Positions 16,596-29,217 are shown, counted from the first letter of the stretch. The stretch is DNA of 64,000 nt from Saliterribacillus persicus (GCF_003337485.1 NZ_QPJJ01000004.1:186001-250000), one strand, 5' to 3'. Notes: generated from the sequence alone by a model not told the origin. Program-made: numbers and translations.

Positions 16596-18674
16596 TTATG
16601 GATTTACAATAAAGTTATCGATATTGATCCTTTTCCCAGAGGTTCCATTGACTACTATTTTAAACCGAACAGGGTTTGTTTCATTAACGGTTATTGTTTT
16701 CTCCTCTAAGCTACTATTACTTGTAAAGGGCCCCGCTACATTCGACCAATTATTACCCCCGTCTGTTGATTTTTGAAGTGACCACGTAGCACCAGAGTCG
16801 CCTCCAAAATTTGCATGGGATAACGTAACAGAGCTTGAGCTGTTCACATCAAAGTTCATTTCAATTGCTCCATTAGAACGAATTCGAGCTGCTTGGGATC
16901 CATCTTTTTTATCAGAGGAGAGATTGCCAAGAAGCGCATTATCAAAATACCAGCTTCCCGATGCGAGATTTACATCGGCAGCCGCATATGCCCCCTTTGA
17001 TCCTGTATCAAATTCTTCTAACGGTTCACCTGTAGCTTGTTCAATCGTAAAATTATCGATATTGATTCGTTTACCTGAAGTTCCACTGACAACAATTTGA
17101 AAGCGAACAGATCCCGCTTCGCCCACAGAAATAGTTTTTTCTTCAAGGGAACTACTACTTGTAAAAGGACCGGCAACATTTGTCCAGCTACTGCCACTAT
17201 CCGTCGATTTCTGTAGTGACCACGTAGCACCAGCATCACTTCCAAAATTAGCATGTGATACAGTAACTGATTCAGCACTTTCCACATCGAAATTCATGCG
17301 AATACTTCCATTCGATCGAATACGTGCAGATTGTGTGTCGATCCTTTTATCAGAAGCAAGTGAACCAAGGAGTGCATTATCAAAATGCCACTCTCCTGAA
17401 TCTAAAGAAACATTTCCTGCAGCATATGCTCCTTTACTACCACTTTCGAAATTCTCTGTACCGTCTGTTTCAGTTGGAGGCTCTTCACTACCTCCATCTT
17501 CATCTTCATATCCATAGGAGCCAGCACTAAAAGTGGAACTATCCCACCAATCATATCCTGGAGCTGGGGTTGCCCATGGCTCTTGTTCCGGCTCTGTAGA
17601 TGTCTCAGGATCTTCCATTGCTAATAAACTAGTTGGCTGATCAAGTTGCAGACCAGAAACCTGATCAAGTGAAGTATAGCTCTCTTGTTCTGCTAACCAG
17701 TTAATCAAATTCGTTAATAGTAGATGATTATCCTGATCATAGAATCCATCATAGGTTGTTTTGGTTTGACCATTTTCTTCTCTTTTATATTTTGGTGTAA
17801 TATCCTCAACAGGTGAAGAATCACCAATCACTGCTACTTTTCCTAAGCTTGGCTTTGAAATTGCTACATACGGACCTTCGTCTTCACCACCGCCATTATA
17901 TACGCCTTGATCTACTGCATGAGCCCATGCTTGCGTCGTTTCTTCAACATATACGATACCCTTTGCTTTATCTGGATCGGTTATCGCAAGTGTAGAACCT
18001 GCGTGCATTGTCATTTCAGTAACATTTTCGGTGATATCAAAACTTTGCTGCGGGGAAACGATAATATCACCAGCAACATTTCCAAGTGAATTGTAACGAA
18101 TACGGATCCCAAAGTTATCAGACAGCCAGTCTGAGCTATTCACATTCGTCATATAAAAGGAATTAGCTTCTTCTTGGCTCATGCCAAGCGTTGGATCATT
18201 CCATGCTCCTCTGCGATATCCATTAAAAACCTCTGAAGAGTCCCATCTGTTTTTGTTTCTATCTGCATTATAATGATCTGCGATGAAAAAAATACTACCG
18301 CCTTGATCCACATAATCTACTAATGCTTGTTGTTCTTGGGTAGAAAAAGGAATATTAGCTTCAGGAATAACAAATACCTCATAATTACTCAAATCACTTA
18401 AGGTAATTCTTCCTTCTTTTCTTAACTCTTTTACATAGTAGCCTTCATCTGCTATTGCGTCGGCAAAATCAGAAAATGCACCATCAATTACCCAGTCAGC
18501 TGCTCCAGCCGTTTGGCCGTGTACGTTATCAAATAACACAGACATTCCGTTCGCATTTCCAGACGGATTAATCTCTGGCGCTGGATCTGTTGGACCCTCT
18601 GCTAATGCATTCGGCACCACAAACCCAAATAGACTTGCTACCAACACTAAACTGATTAACATCTTCTTAAACAA
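16596..18674 (-). CDS. Secreted DUF4350-like protein with two tandem C-terminal beta domains
   Basis: The protein has about 692 residues. A TTG start at 18674 follows GAGGAGGA at 7-nt spacing; the frame is open further upstream but through the ribosome site itself. A Sec signal peptide ends near NALAEG. Residues about 45-340 resemble a DUF4350/ThuA-type glutamine-amidotransferase fold (VFVIPEANIPFSTQEQQALV, GGSIFFIADHYNADR). An acidic linker with Pro/Glu/Asp follows. Then come two homologous domains of about 115 residues, each opening GSKGAYAA and ending GTSGKRINIDNF. Such domains occur on exported nucleases and other Bacillus exoproteins. No nuclease domain is present here. The gene is monocistronic with its own terminator. 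The substrate is unknown. Confidence 0.72.
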   Translation of the reverse strand: MFKKMLISLVLVASLFGFVVPNALAEGPTDPAPEINPSGNANGMSVLFDNVHGQTAGAADWVIDGAFSDFADAIADEGYYVKELRKEGRITLSDLSNYEVFVIPEANIPFSTQEQQALVDYVDQGGSIFFIADHYNADRNKNRWDSSEVFNGYRRGAWNDPTLGMSQEEANSFYMTNVNSSDWLSDNFGIRIRYNSLGNVAGDIIVSPQQSFDITENVTEMTMHAGSTLAITDPDKAKGIVYVEETTQAWAHAVDQGVYNGGGEDEGPYVAISKPSLGKVAVIGDSSPVEDITPKYKREENGQTKTTYDGFYDQDNHLLLTNLINWLAEQESYTSLDQVSGLQLDQPTSLLAMEDPETSTEPEQEPWATPAPGYDWWDSSTFSAGSYGYEDEDGGSEEPPTETDGTENFESGSKGAYAAGNVSLDSGEWHFDNALLGSLASDKRIDTQSARIRSNGSIRMNFDVESAESVTVSHANFGSDAGATWSLQKSTDSGSSWTNVAGPFTSSSSLEEKTISVGEAGSVRFQIVVSGTSGKRINIDNFTIEQATGEPLEEFDTGSKGAYAAADVNLASGSWYFDNALLGNLSSDKKDGSQAARIRSNGAIEMNFDVNSSSSVTLSHANFGGDSGATWSLQKSTDGGNNWSNVAGPFTSNSSLEEKTITVNETNPVRFKIVVNGTSGKRINIDNFIVNP

Positions 18675-18857
18675 CGAACATTCCTCCTCTATATTAAAAA
18701 ATCCTTCGAACACTTACAATCTAGCAAATGGATATAGAGGTAGTATGGAGTGGATATTAAATTCGCGTAAATTTTAAGCGGCTGATAGAATAAACGTGAG
18801 TATTGTCTATCAACTTTTACTGAAATGGAAGGTTTGTAAAGGAAAAAGGAGTCAAGG

Positions 18858-19355
18858 ATGATGGAAGCATTATTGTCTTTAAAAAAAGTAGAGCTAAAAG
18901 ATAGAGATAACTATAAACGCTATTTGTTGTTAGCAGACGAAGATCCGGCTATGGTTGATCGTTATCTATATACTGGGGAGTTATTTGCTATTCGCAAACA
19001 GAACGATGTAATAGGCGTGATTCTTGTTACTTTTCCATCTAATTCAACCATAGAAATTAAAAATATTGCCCTAGAGCCTCAAGAGAGAGGACTTGGATAT
19101 GGGAAGAAAGCTATTCAATTAGTCTGTGATCAATTTTATTTAAGAAACTTCAAAACGATTCGAGTAGGAACAGCCAACTCAAGTATTGGCAATCTAGCAT
19201 TCTATCAAAAGATAGATTTTCGAATCACAGAAATTCGCAAAGATTTTTTCTTGCAATACGAACATCCTATCATCGAGAATGGAATCAGAGCACTTGATAT
19301 GATTATGATGGAAAAGACAATTAAAGAGACTGGAAAGATATCTAGCCAAAAATAA
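18858..19355 (+). CDS. GNAT-family N-acetyltransferase
   Basis: The 165-residue cytoplasmic protein has acetyl-CoA binding motif A at about 78-95 (IALEPQERGLGYGKKAI, with the Q-x-x-G-x-G pattern) and motif B near NLAFYQKIDFRITEI. The start is the first of two adjacent ATGs after AAAGGAG. It resembles single-domain Bacillus GNAT proteins whose substrates are unknown. It is a single gene ending in its own hairpin. Confidence 0.85.
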   Translation: MMEALLSLKKVELKDRDNYKRYLLLADEDPAMVDRYLYTGELFAIRKQNDVIGVILVTFPSNSTIEIKNIALEPQERGLGYGKKAIQLVCDQFYLRNFKTIRVGTANSSIGNLAFYQKIDFRITEIRKDFFLQYEHPIIENGIRALDMIMMEKTIKETGKISSQK

Positions 19356-19356
19356 T

Positions 19357-19400
19357 AAAAAAAGGTTTTGGTTATGTCATTTGATAATCAGAACCTTTTT
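19357..19400 (+). terminator. Terminator after the GNAT gene
   Basis: The repeat AAAAAGGTTTTG/CAGAACCTTTTT ends in a T tract directly after the GNAT stop codon. Confidence 0.8.
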
Positions 19401-19493
19401 AGGTGAATGTTTTTCATTATTTGTTTCCTCTATTTTTCCGGAAATATATTTTTAATTTTTATGTTGTCATATCTAATAGGAGGTTACTAGTGT

Positions 19494-19748
19494 ATGGAAA
19501 AATTAATGTCTAAAAAAAGTGCTATTACAGCTATAATTAGTATTTCTCTTTTATTAATTGTAAGGTTATGTAGTATATATTTCGCAGGGGATAAACTATT
19601 TTCAATTTACAATATAGATATGGTAATTCTATTATTGCTTATAATAGGTCATTTGGTTGTTTTAATAGTGTTGGTTAGAAAAGATAACAACCATAATAAA
19701 AATTCAGAAACACAGCATTTTAAAAAGGTATCCATTTTCCTTGTTTAA
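19494..19748 (+). CDS. Small two-helix membrane protein, unrecognised
   Basis: This 84-residue frame starts with ATG behind AGGAGG at 10-nt spacing. Two hydrophobic helices (SAITAIISISLLLIVRL and MVILLLLIIGHLVVLIVL) are joined by a short loop, and a polar Lys/Asn-rich tail follows. It lies between two terminators and is therefore monocistronic. No family is recognised. Confidence 0.7.
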   Translation: MEKLMSKKSAITAIISISLLLIVRLCSIYFAGDKLFSIYNIDMVILLLLIIGHLVVLIVLVRKDNNHNKNSETQHFKKVSIFLV

Positions 19749-19763
19749 AATAGATAAACCAAT

Positions 19764-19806
19764 AAAAAATCGCACCCTCCCATTATTTGGAGTGGTGCGA
19801 TTTTTC
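19764..19806. terminator. Bidirectional terminator between the small membrane gene and lacZ
   Basis: A stem AAAAATCGCACC.CTCC/GGAG.GGTGCGATTTTT has T tracts in both directions. It ends the plus-strand small gene and can end the minus-strand galactonate-lacZ operon. Confidence 0.88.
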
Positions 19807-19893
19807 GTTTTTTATACTGAGTTTTGTCCCAGTCTCTTTAGAGCACTCATTAAAGTTCTTTATCTTTGTGTTATCTAAAGATAATTAAAACCA

Positions 19894-23013
<3,120 letters not shown>

Positions 23014-23080
23014 TTAGTCACTTCCCTTCTCTTTATCACCGCGTTATTTCTCTGTGAGACTCCAAAAGTCAACGTCTGCT

Positions 23081-23704
23081 TTATACTTTTTCAACAAATT
23101 GTCTTGCTCTTTGGGTTAAAGCTTTTAAGTCTTCTTTGGAATAAGAATCCTGTTTTTTTACTAGTGAGCTTCCTAGACCTGCAGCCACAGCTCCTACCTG
23201 AAAATACTCGGAAATGGTATCAAGGTTAACTCCACCTGTTGGCATTAATGGGATATGAGGTAAGGGTCCTTTGATATCCTTTAAATAGGCAGGTCCTAAT
23301 ATCGTCGACGGGAATACTTTAATAATATCGCCACCATTTTCATAAGCCGTTAAGATCTCTGTTGGAGTCATCGCACCAGGAATACTTACTACACCGTATC
23401 TCTTGGTCATTTTGATTGTCTCGATGTTAACCGTTGGTGAAAATATAAATTGTGAGCCTGCCATTATTGCAGCTCTTGCTGTCTCACTATCTAGCACTGT
23501 TCCAGCACCAACAATGATCTCCCCGTCAAATTCATTCCTTACTTGTTCAATAGTTTGCAGGACATTAGGGGTATCAACGGTTATCTCTAACGTTTTAATG
23601 CCACCTTCATACAAAGCTTTCGTTACATCTAACACATCTCGCGGATTAACGCCGCGTACAATAGCCACTAATTTATTGTGAAAAATCCTTTGTAACGTTT
23701 CCAT
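23081..23704 (-). CDS. eda: 2-dehydro-3-deoxy-6-phosphogalactonate/gluconate aldolase
   Basis: The 207-residue class I aldolase cleaves KDPGal or KDPG to pyruvate and glyceraldehyde 3-phosphate. The Schiff-base lysine is Lys129 (GGDIIKVFPS) and the catalytic Glu is Glu40 (GGIKTLEITVDTP). The phosphate-binding glycine loop is MPTGGV. Context with dgoD and a sugar-acid kinase favours KDPGal as the physiological substrate, though the family often accepts both epimers. It starts 21 nt after the kinase gene. Confidence 0.92.
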   Translation of the reverse strand: METLQRIFHNKLVAIVRGVNPRDVLDVTKALYEGGIKTLEITVDTPNVLQTIEQVRNEFDGEIIVGAGTVLDSETARAAIMAGSQFIFSPTVNIETIKMTKRYGVVSIPGAMTPTEILTAYENGGDIIKVFPSTILGPAYLKDIKGPLPHIPLMPTGGVNLDTISEYFQVGAVAAGLGSSLVKKQDSYSKEDLKALTQRARQFVEKV

Positions 23705-23725
23705 TATAGGTTCTCTCCTTTTGTA

Positions 23726-24697
23726 TTAACGATCCACGTCCTCTTTATCCACTTGCATGAATCGATCAATCTCATCAAGTTCAGGCAGACCTTCAACATC
23801 TCCATTTACCATTGTTACTAAAGCGCCAATTGCATTTGCACGAGCTAGTACTTTTTCCAGTGGTAAGCCTTCTAGAAGTCCTGCAATCACACCTGCTGCA
23901 AAACCATCTCCAGCTCCAATCGGATCAACGACTCGGTCAACCTTATAGCTTGGCACGAAACCACTCTCACTTTTTGTGAAATAATGCGCACCTTTACTAC
24001 CTTCTTTTAAAATAACTATTTTCGCTCCGTTTTCTAAGAATGCTCTCGCATACTCTGAGCTACCATTTTCTCCGTATAAAAATTTCGCTTCACTCATTCC
24101 TGGTAACACAACATCCGATTTTGCTGCTATTTCTAAAAGAACTTCCTTCGCTTTTTGTTCCTCGTTCCACAACTTCATTCGGATATTCGGATCAAAAATC
24201 ACTTTTACGTGATGTTTTTTTGCTAGGTGGATTGCGTGAATAATTGTTTCATAGCAAGACGTACTTAAAGCTGGTGTGATACCAGTAATATGAAGGTATT
24301 TCGCTTTAGCGATATAGTCCTCGTTAATATCATTCGGTATTAGCGTGCTCGCAGCAGATCCTGCCCTGTAGTAATAAACTCTTACATCTTGATCATGCCG
24401 CAATTCTTTAAAATAAATACCTGTGGGTGCTTTATCGTGCCTTTTCACTTGGGAAACGTCTACACCTTCCCCTCTAACAAAGGAAAGAAGTCCTTCACCT
24501 AATTCATCCGCTCCAACTTTACTTATCCAGCCCGCTTTAAAACCTAATCGATTTAAGCCAATTGCAACATTTGTCTCGGCACCTGCAAATTTTCTTGAAA
24601 AATTCCCAGCATACCTCATTTTCCCTGGCATATCTGGAGTAAATAGCGCCATGCTTTCACCAATGGTCACGACATCGAGCTTGGCTTCCTTTACCAT
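23726..24697 (-). CDS. kdgK: 2-keto-3-deoxy-sugar-acid kinase (PfkB family)
   Basis: The 323-residue PfkB-family kinase phosphorylates 2-keto-3-deoxygalactonate (or gluconate) at O6. N-terminal substrate-binding signature: GESMALFTP. Gly-rich ATP/anion-hole motif: [12 protein letters not shown] (about 258-269), with catalytic base Asp264. The start overlaps the end of dgoD by 7 nt. By operon logic it acts between dehydratase and aldolase; sequence alone does not separate KDG from KDGal specificity. Confidence 0.9.
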   Translation of the reverse strand: MVKEAKLDVVTIGESMALFTPDMPGKMRYAGNFSRKFAGAETNVAIGLNRLGFKAGWISKVGADELGEGLLSFVRGEGVDVSQVKRHDKAPTGIYFKELRHDQDVRVYYYRAGSAASTLIPNDINEDYIAKAKYLHITGITPALSTSCYETIIHAIHLAKKHHVKVIFDPNIRMKLWNEEQKAKEVLLEIAAKSDVVLPGMSEAKFLYGENGSSEYARAFLENGAKIVILKEGSKGAHYFTKSESGFVPSYKVDRVVDPIGAGDGFAAGVIAGLLEGLPLEKVLARANAIGALVTMVNGDVEGLPELDEIDRFMQVDKEDVDR

Positions 24698-25839
24698 TCT
24701 GCAACAGTTCCATCTTTATGACGCCATACTGGATTTCTCCAACGGTGCCCTTCTTTCGCCATTTCTTTTACTTTTTCTTCGTTTATATTGATTCCTAAAC
24801 CAGGCCCTTGAGGGATGGAAACATGCCCATCGTGATAATCAAACACAGATTTATCCGTAATATAATCTAATAAATCATTGCCTTTATTGTAGTGAATACC
24901 AAGGCTTTGCTCCTGAATAAAAGCGTTATGTGCAGTAGCGTCCACCTGGAGACATGCAGCTAAAGCGATCGGACCTAATGGACAATGCGGTGCTACCGCT
25001 ATATCATAAGCCTCTGCCATAGAAACGATCTTTTTCACTTCAGTTATTCCACCTGCATGAGATAAGTCAGGTTGAATAATATCAGCGTAACCAGATTCAA
25101 ATAATGGCTTAAAATCCCAACGAGAGTACATTCTTTCTCCTGTTGCAATCGGGATAGCTGTATGTTTGGTGATCTCTCTTAACGCTTCATTGTTTTCTGG
25201 TAATACCGGCTCTTCAATAAACATTGGACGAAAAGCTTCGAGTTCTTTGACTAAAATTTTTGCCATTGGTTTATGAACTCGCCCATGAAAATCAATGCCA
25301 ATTCCAATATAATCTCCTACTGCTTCACGCACAGAAGCAATCCGCTCCACAACGCGATCAACCTTTTCATAGGAATCTACATATTGAAGCTCCTCTGTAC
25401 CATTCATTTTCACTGCAGTAAATCCTGCATCAACCACTTGTTTCGCTGCAGTTCCTACATCACTAGGACGGTCCCCGCCAATCCAGGAATAGACACGAAT
25501 CGATTCTCTGCAAGCACCACCTAACAATTGATAAATTGGTGCATCGAAATATTTCCCTTTGATATCCCACAATGCTTGATCTAATCCAGCAATGGCACTC
25601 ATTAAAATAGGACCTCCGCGATAAAAACCTGCCCGGTACATCACATTCCAATGATCTTCAATTCGAAGTGGATCCTTTCCAATCAAATTATCCGCTAATT
25701 CAAGTACTGCAGCTTCTACTGTCGCTGCTTTTCCTTCAATCACAGGCTCTCCCCACCCTGTGATTCCTTCATCTGTTTCAACCTTTACAAAACACCATCT
25801 CGGCGGAACAATAAATGTCTCAACCTTTGTAATCTTCAT
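24691..25839 (-). CDS. dgoD: D-galactonate dehydratase
   Basis: The 382-residue enolase-superfamily enzyme converts D-galactonate to 2-keto-3-deoxygalactonate. Length and residue numbering fit the Escherichia coli enzyme: metal ligands Asp183, Glu209 and Glu235 ([22 protein letters not shown]), and catalytic His185 and His285 (VAPHCPLGP). The N-terminal capping domain opens [15 protein letters not shown] as in DgoD. It starts 19 nt after the iclR-type gene. This residue match makes it one of the best-supported specific calls in the window. Confidence 0.94.
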   Translation of the reverse strand: MKITKVETFIVPPRWCFVKVETDEGITGWGEPVIEGKAATVEAAVLELADNLIGKDPLRIEDHWNVMYRAGFYRGGPILMSAIAGLDQALWDIKGKYFDAPIYQLLGGACRESIRVYSWIGGDRPSDVGTAAKQVVDAGFTAVKMNGTEELQYVDSYEKVDRVVERIASVREAVGDYIGIGIDFHGRVHKPMAKILVKELEAFRPMFIEEPVLPENNEALREITKHTAIPIATGERMYSRWDFKPLFESGYADIIQPDLSHAGGITEVKKIVSMAEAYDIAVAPHCPLGPIALAACLQVDATAHNAFIQEQSLGIHYNKGNDLLDYITDKSVFDYHDGHVSIPQGPGLGININEEKVKEMAKEGHRWRNPVWRHKDGTVAEW

Positions 25840-25858
25840 TTACACCATGCCCTTCTAT

Positions 25859-26623
25859 TTATTTTTTTACATATCCTAACCTTTGGGATATAAGCTTACT
25901 CTGCTTTAGTATTTCTTCGGCAAGAAGTCCTTCTACTCTTTCCTTTGTTACTCTTTCGGTAGGTCCCGCAATACTGATGGCCGCAACTACTTGATGATCA
26001 TGATTAAATATCGGAGCGGCAATGCAACGAATCCCATTTTCATGCTCCTGCTCATCGATCGCATAGCCTTTTTCTTTAATCATTGTTAGTTCATGAAAAA
26101 GCTCATCTTTATTCGTAATCGTTGTTTCTGTAAACTTTGGTAAGCCTTTATTCGCTACCATTTGCTCCACTTCATCCTGAGTAAAGCCAGATAACAAGAC
26201 TTTCCCTACTCCCGTACAGTGCATATATGCTCTTCTTCCAATTTGCGAATACATTCGAAGCGTTTGATTGCTCTCTACTTTATCAATGTAAACGACTTCA
26301 TTTTTATCATGAAGGCATAAGTGGACAACTTCCTTAGCACTTTCCGCTAAAGTATGTAAAGCCTCTTTAGCTACCGTACGAATATCTAAATTATTTAATA
26401 ATGAACTTGCTAAAACAAGACATTGTAAACCTAATTGATAGGTTCCATTTTTTTCATTTTGCTGCACATAACCCTTTGAGATTAACGTTTTCAATAGTCG
26501 ATGAACGGTACTTTTTGCAAGATCCATTTCTTTCGACAATTCCGTAAGCCGTAAACCCTCAGAATTTGCTGCTAGTATCTCTAAAATAGAAAGTGTTCGA
26601 TCCACTGACTGAACTTGGGTCAT
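25859..26623 (-). CDS. IclR-family transcriptional regulator of the galactonate operon
   Basis: The 254-residue regulator has an N-terminal winged helix-turn-helix (about 1-65; LSKEMDLAKSTVHRLLKTLI) and a C-terminal IclR effector domain (ADR-type fold, about 75-250; RMYSQIGRRAYMHCTGVGKV, HENGIRCIAAPIFN). It is first in the operon with dgoD, kinase, aldolase and lacZ. An inverted repeat stands just upstream of its start, so autoregulation is likely. By analogy with KdgR/DgoR-type regulators the effector may be galactonate or KDGal. Confidence 0.9.
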   Translation of the reverse strand: MTQVQSVDRTLSILEILAANSEGLRLTELSKEMDLAKSTVHRLLKTLISKGYVQQNEKNGTYQLGLQCLVLASSLLNNLDIRTVAKEALHTLAESAKEVVHLCLHDKNEVVYIDKVESNQTLRMYSQIGRRAYMHCTGVGKVLLSGFTQDEVEQMVANKGLPKFTETTITNKDELFHELTMIKEKGYAIDEQEHENGIRCIAAPIFNHDHQVVAAISIAGPTERVTKERVEGLLAEEILKQSKLISQRLGYVKK

Positions 26624-26642
26624 AAGTTTCCTCCTTACATTA

Positions 26643-26677
26643 GTTCCACAATACGGAACTTAATTCTTCTGTGTGGA
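26643..26677. promoter_or_regulatory. Candidate IclR operator with two TTCC-n-GGAA palindromes
   Basis: GTTCCACAATACGGAAC at 26643-26659 is a palindrome with 5-bp arms. A second, weaker copy with TTC and GGAA arms lies at 26665-26677. Both sit just upstream of the iclR-type gene. The spacing and symmetry resemble KdgR/IclR-family sites. The assignment to this regulator is inferred from position. Confidence 0.6.
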
Positions 26678-26926
26678 ACAACTTTATTTTATCGAATACC
26701 TCACATAAACGTCAAGTTTAATATGAAGAATGTTTTAATTTGGGAATACTTCATCCTGTGCCCAAAATAATGAACAGTCTCGTTTAGCCCATACTAATCA
26801 CAGGTTTACTATATACATTGGTATGTTATAATTTGCCTACTTCGATTATTTTATAAATAGAGAGAAACTTAGCAATATCATATTGTACGGAAGCCTTTAA
26901 AAATAGAGAGAAAAGAAGGTGAAAGT

Positions 26927-27862
26927 ATGAGGAATTACGCAGCATACCTCGTAACAATTTTAGGTGCCAGCTTCTGGGGATTAACTGGTTTATTTGTAGA
27001 ATCTTTATATGATCATGGTTTTACAGCATGGGAAATTGTCACCGTCAGACTAACAAGCGCCACGCTTATATTATTCTTATTTATGAGTATCTTCTCCCGA
27101 AAACATTTACGCATTCAATTAAAACACATCCCACATTTTATCGGTTTAGGTGTTGTGAGTATTGTTATTTTTAATTGGTGTTATTTTACCGTTATGGAGC
27201 AGACCTCCCTTTCATTCGCAGTAGTTTTACTGTATACTTCACCAGTTTTTGTAGCGATTTTATCAAGAATTATTTTTAAAGAGCAAATCACGAAAAGAAA
27301 GACGGTTTCACTTATGCTCACATTAGTAGGATTGTCTTTAGCCATCAAGCTAATACCTATTGGAGGACTTTCCATTCCAATTATCAGTATTGTTTTAGGG
27401 TTACTGTCTGCGTTTTTTTGTGCGCTATATAGTATTATAGGTAAATTCGTTAGCTGGCAATATAACTCTTTAACGATTACTGGTTATGCTTTGTTGATGG
27501 GAAGTTTATTTATTTTCCCGACAAGCGGCGTGTGGAAAAAAGTGAATGCATTTGAATCTGTCGATGTTTGGCTAAATATTTTTGGAGTTGCCATCATATC
27601 GACCATACTTGCTTATATCTTATATACGTTAGGCTTAACCTACATTGAATCGAGTAAAGCAGCGATTTTAGGAGCGATGGAACCAATTGTCGCAGTGTTT
27701 GTTGGTGTATTGATTTTTGGAGATGCATTGAACTTTTTACAAATCATCGGAATTATGCTTGTTATCACCTCCTCTTTTCTCACCGTCATTTATAAAAAAA
27801 GAAAAATCATCATGAGAGATAAGAGCTTCTATGAGACAAATAAAGCCTCCCCCACTAGATAG
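26927..27862 (+). CDS. EamA/DMT-family membrane transporter
   Basis: The 311-residue membrane protein has ten predicted helices and two EamA repeats. The first opens YLVTILGASFWGLTGLFVE; the second ends in the typical TYIESSKAAILGAMEPIVAVF. GAAGGTG precedes the ATG. DMT proteins usually export amino acids or metabolites; the substrate is not predictable. It is divergent from the IclR operon and has its own terminator. Confidence 0.88.
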   Translation: MRNYAAYLVTILGASFWGLTGLFVESLYDHGFTAWEIVTVRLTSATLILFLFMSIFSRKHLRIQLKHIPHFIGLGVVSIVIFNWCYFTVMEQTSLSFAVVLLYTSPVFVAILSRIIFKEQITKRKTVSLMLTLVGLSLAIKLIPIGGLSIPIISIVLGLLSAFFCALYSIIGKFVSWQYNSLTITGYALLMGSLFIFPTSGVWKKVNAFESVDVWLNIFGVAIISTILAYILYTLGLTYIESSKAAILGAMEPIVAVFVGVLIFGDALNFLQIIGIMLVITSSFLTVIYKKRKIIMRDKSFYETNKASPTR

Positions 27863-27881
27863 TAACAACACCTTGAATTTA

Positions 27882-27938
27882 GCAATTCGGTTAAGGTTTA
27901 CAAGAGTAATGCTTGTACCCTTAGCTGGATTGCCTTTT
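27882..27938 (+). terminator. Terminator after the DMT transporter gene
   Basis: An extended stem (GCAATTCGGTTAAGG paired with CCTTAGCTGGATTGC, G-U allowed) continues inward as TACAAG/CTTGTA and is followed by CTTTTTA. Confidence 0.8.
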
Positions 27939-28076
27939 TATGTTCTGTGATGAAGCTATATTCCCCTTAAAACTTGCTAAACCAATAAAAAACAAAAGAA
28001 TAGATGGCATTATTATGGTAAAATGAAACAAAAGATGGAAATCATTGAAAGAAGGTTTTAGGAAGGATGAGAAAAA

Positions 28077-28598
28077 GTGAGATTAGTTTTAGAATTATTT
28101 CGATTTACCTTTATATTTCTTTTGCTTAGTGTGGTATTAAGCATCATTAGTTATATGATTTATTACCCCCTTATCGGAGAAAAGGCAGAAAGTTATTTTA
28201 GTGGAACTGGAGCTATTGCTGCACTTATTATAGTCTTTTTCCTATATAGAAGAATGGGTTGGGGAAAGGGTTCTATAGACAAATTCATTCTATCCCTTTC
28301 TATTGGATTCGTAGTTTTATTTGTTATCTTAATTCCTGACTTTGCTCCTGCAGTCCAGCATTCCTCTCGTTATATTTACACATATGGATTTCCACTTAAC
28401 TTTCTAACTGTTTATAACGAAGCTGGAGCAAAATTTTTACTTCCAAACCTATTTTCAGGGGGCAGTATAAGCATGGATATGGGGATAGTACTAAACATTC
28501 TTATTTTCTATTTTCCCCTACACTTCCTATTCAAAAAAACAAATTTTTTAACTAAGGTAAAAGGAATTAAGAGGCAATCCTATGGGGAATCTAGGTGA
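28077..28598 (+). CDS. Polytopic membrane protein, unrecognised; paralogue of the protein at 28866
   Basis: A GTG start follows GGAAGG at 10-nt spacing, giving 173 residues. About five hydrophobic segments are visible. The C-terminal third (YGFPLNFLTVYNE, NLFSGGSISMDMG, VLNILIFYFPLHFLF) matches the protein at 28866-29177 in order and spacing. No characterised family is recognised. The gene overlaps a 47-codon membrane-peptide gene by 17 nt, so these form an operon. Confidence 0.75.
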   Translation: MRLVLELFRFTFIFLLLSVVLSIISYMIYYPLIGEKAESYFSGTGAIAALIIVFFLYRRMGWGKGSIDKFILSLSIGFVVLFVILIPDFAPAVQHSSRYIYTYGFPLNFLTVYNEAGAKFLLPNLFSGGSISMDMGIVLNILIFYFPLHFLFKKTNFLTKVKGIKRQSYGESR

Positions 28599-28725
28599 TG
28601 CTACTAATAGAGCAAGTAGCGGAGGGCTTGTGGATTTAGTAGGTGCGCTCGGTTGGAAGGGAACCGGAATATTACTTATTATACTCATCGTTGGGTTCTT
28701 CACATATGCAATCTTCTTTCATTAA
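28582..28725 (+). CDS. 47-residue membrane peptide (DUF6366-like), overlapping the preceding gene
   Basis: An ATG preceded by AGAGG at about 7 nt opens a 47-codon frame. The peptide has a Gly/Ser-rich amphipathic part (NRASSGGLVDLVGALGWKG) and one membrane helix (GILLIILIVGFFTYAIFF). From memory this resembles the C-terminal part of small Bacillaceae proteins annotated DUF6366, which usually carry a charged N-terminal extension. Upstream in-frame codons read ELRGNP before a stop, so the gene may be a shortened relative. It overlaps the previous gene in another frame, suggesting translational coupling. Confidence 0.65.
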   Translation: MGNLGDATNRASSGGLVDLVGALGWKGTGILLIILIVGFFTYAIFFH

Positions 28726-28865
28726 CAAGAAGAAGGTCGCAACACCGAATAATATAGACCGTCATTAAAAATAGAGTGGAAATAATAAATTTTTCTTCAA
28801 AATTCTTTTTTGTATTTAAATGTTTTTATCAAGTAATGAGGGCTACATCCAACGGAGGGATTTTC

Positions 28866-29177
28866 CTGAAAAAATTAAATAAGAAGTATATGACCTGGAG
28901 TTTTCTATTCTGTCTATTTATACCGCTTTTTTTACCAAGCAATTTTTTAAATGAAGGATTCGGAGGGTACGCTTTTGGTTTCCCACTAAAATTTGTAACG
29001 ATTTATCAGCGAGAACCTCAGAGTGAATGGTTCTTCAGTAACTTTTTTAATGGAAATGCTGGTTTAGCAATTAATCCTGCTACTTTTGCATTGAATGTCT
29101 TGATTATGTATTTAATCGTTATGTTTATATTGAAAATATTCAGTAAGAAAAAGCCTTTACAGGTAAATGCTGAGTAA
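28866..29177 (+). CDS. Small membrane protein, paralogue of 28077-28598
   Basis: The frame is open from 28776, but a GGAGGG site at 28854-28859 points to a CTG at 28866 as start (about 103 residues); the first internal ATG is at 28890. Two membrane helices flank a periplasmic-type loop: WSFLFCLFIPLFLPSNFL and TFALNVLIMYLIVMFIL. The segment YAFGFPLKFVTIYQ... NFFNGNAG... aligns with YTYGFPLNFLTVYN... NLFSGGSI in the upstream paralogue. No family is recognised. A terminator follows. Confidence 0.65.
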   Translation: MKKLNKKYMTWSFLFCLFIPLFLPSNFLNEGFGGYAFGFPLKFVTIYQREPQSEWFFSNFFNGNAGLAINPATFALNVLIMYLIVMFILKIFSKKKPLQVNAE

Positions 29178-29217
29178 GTATAATCACTTCCTATCTTTGT
29201 TCGTTTCATACCAATAG

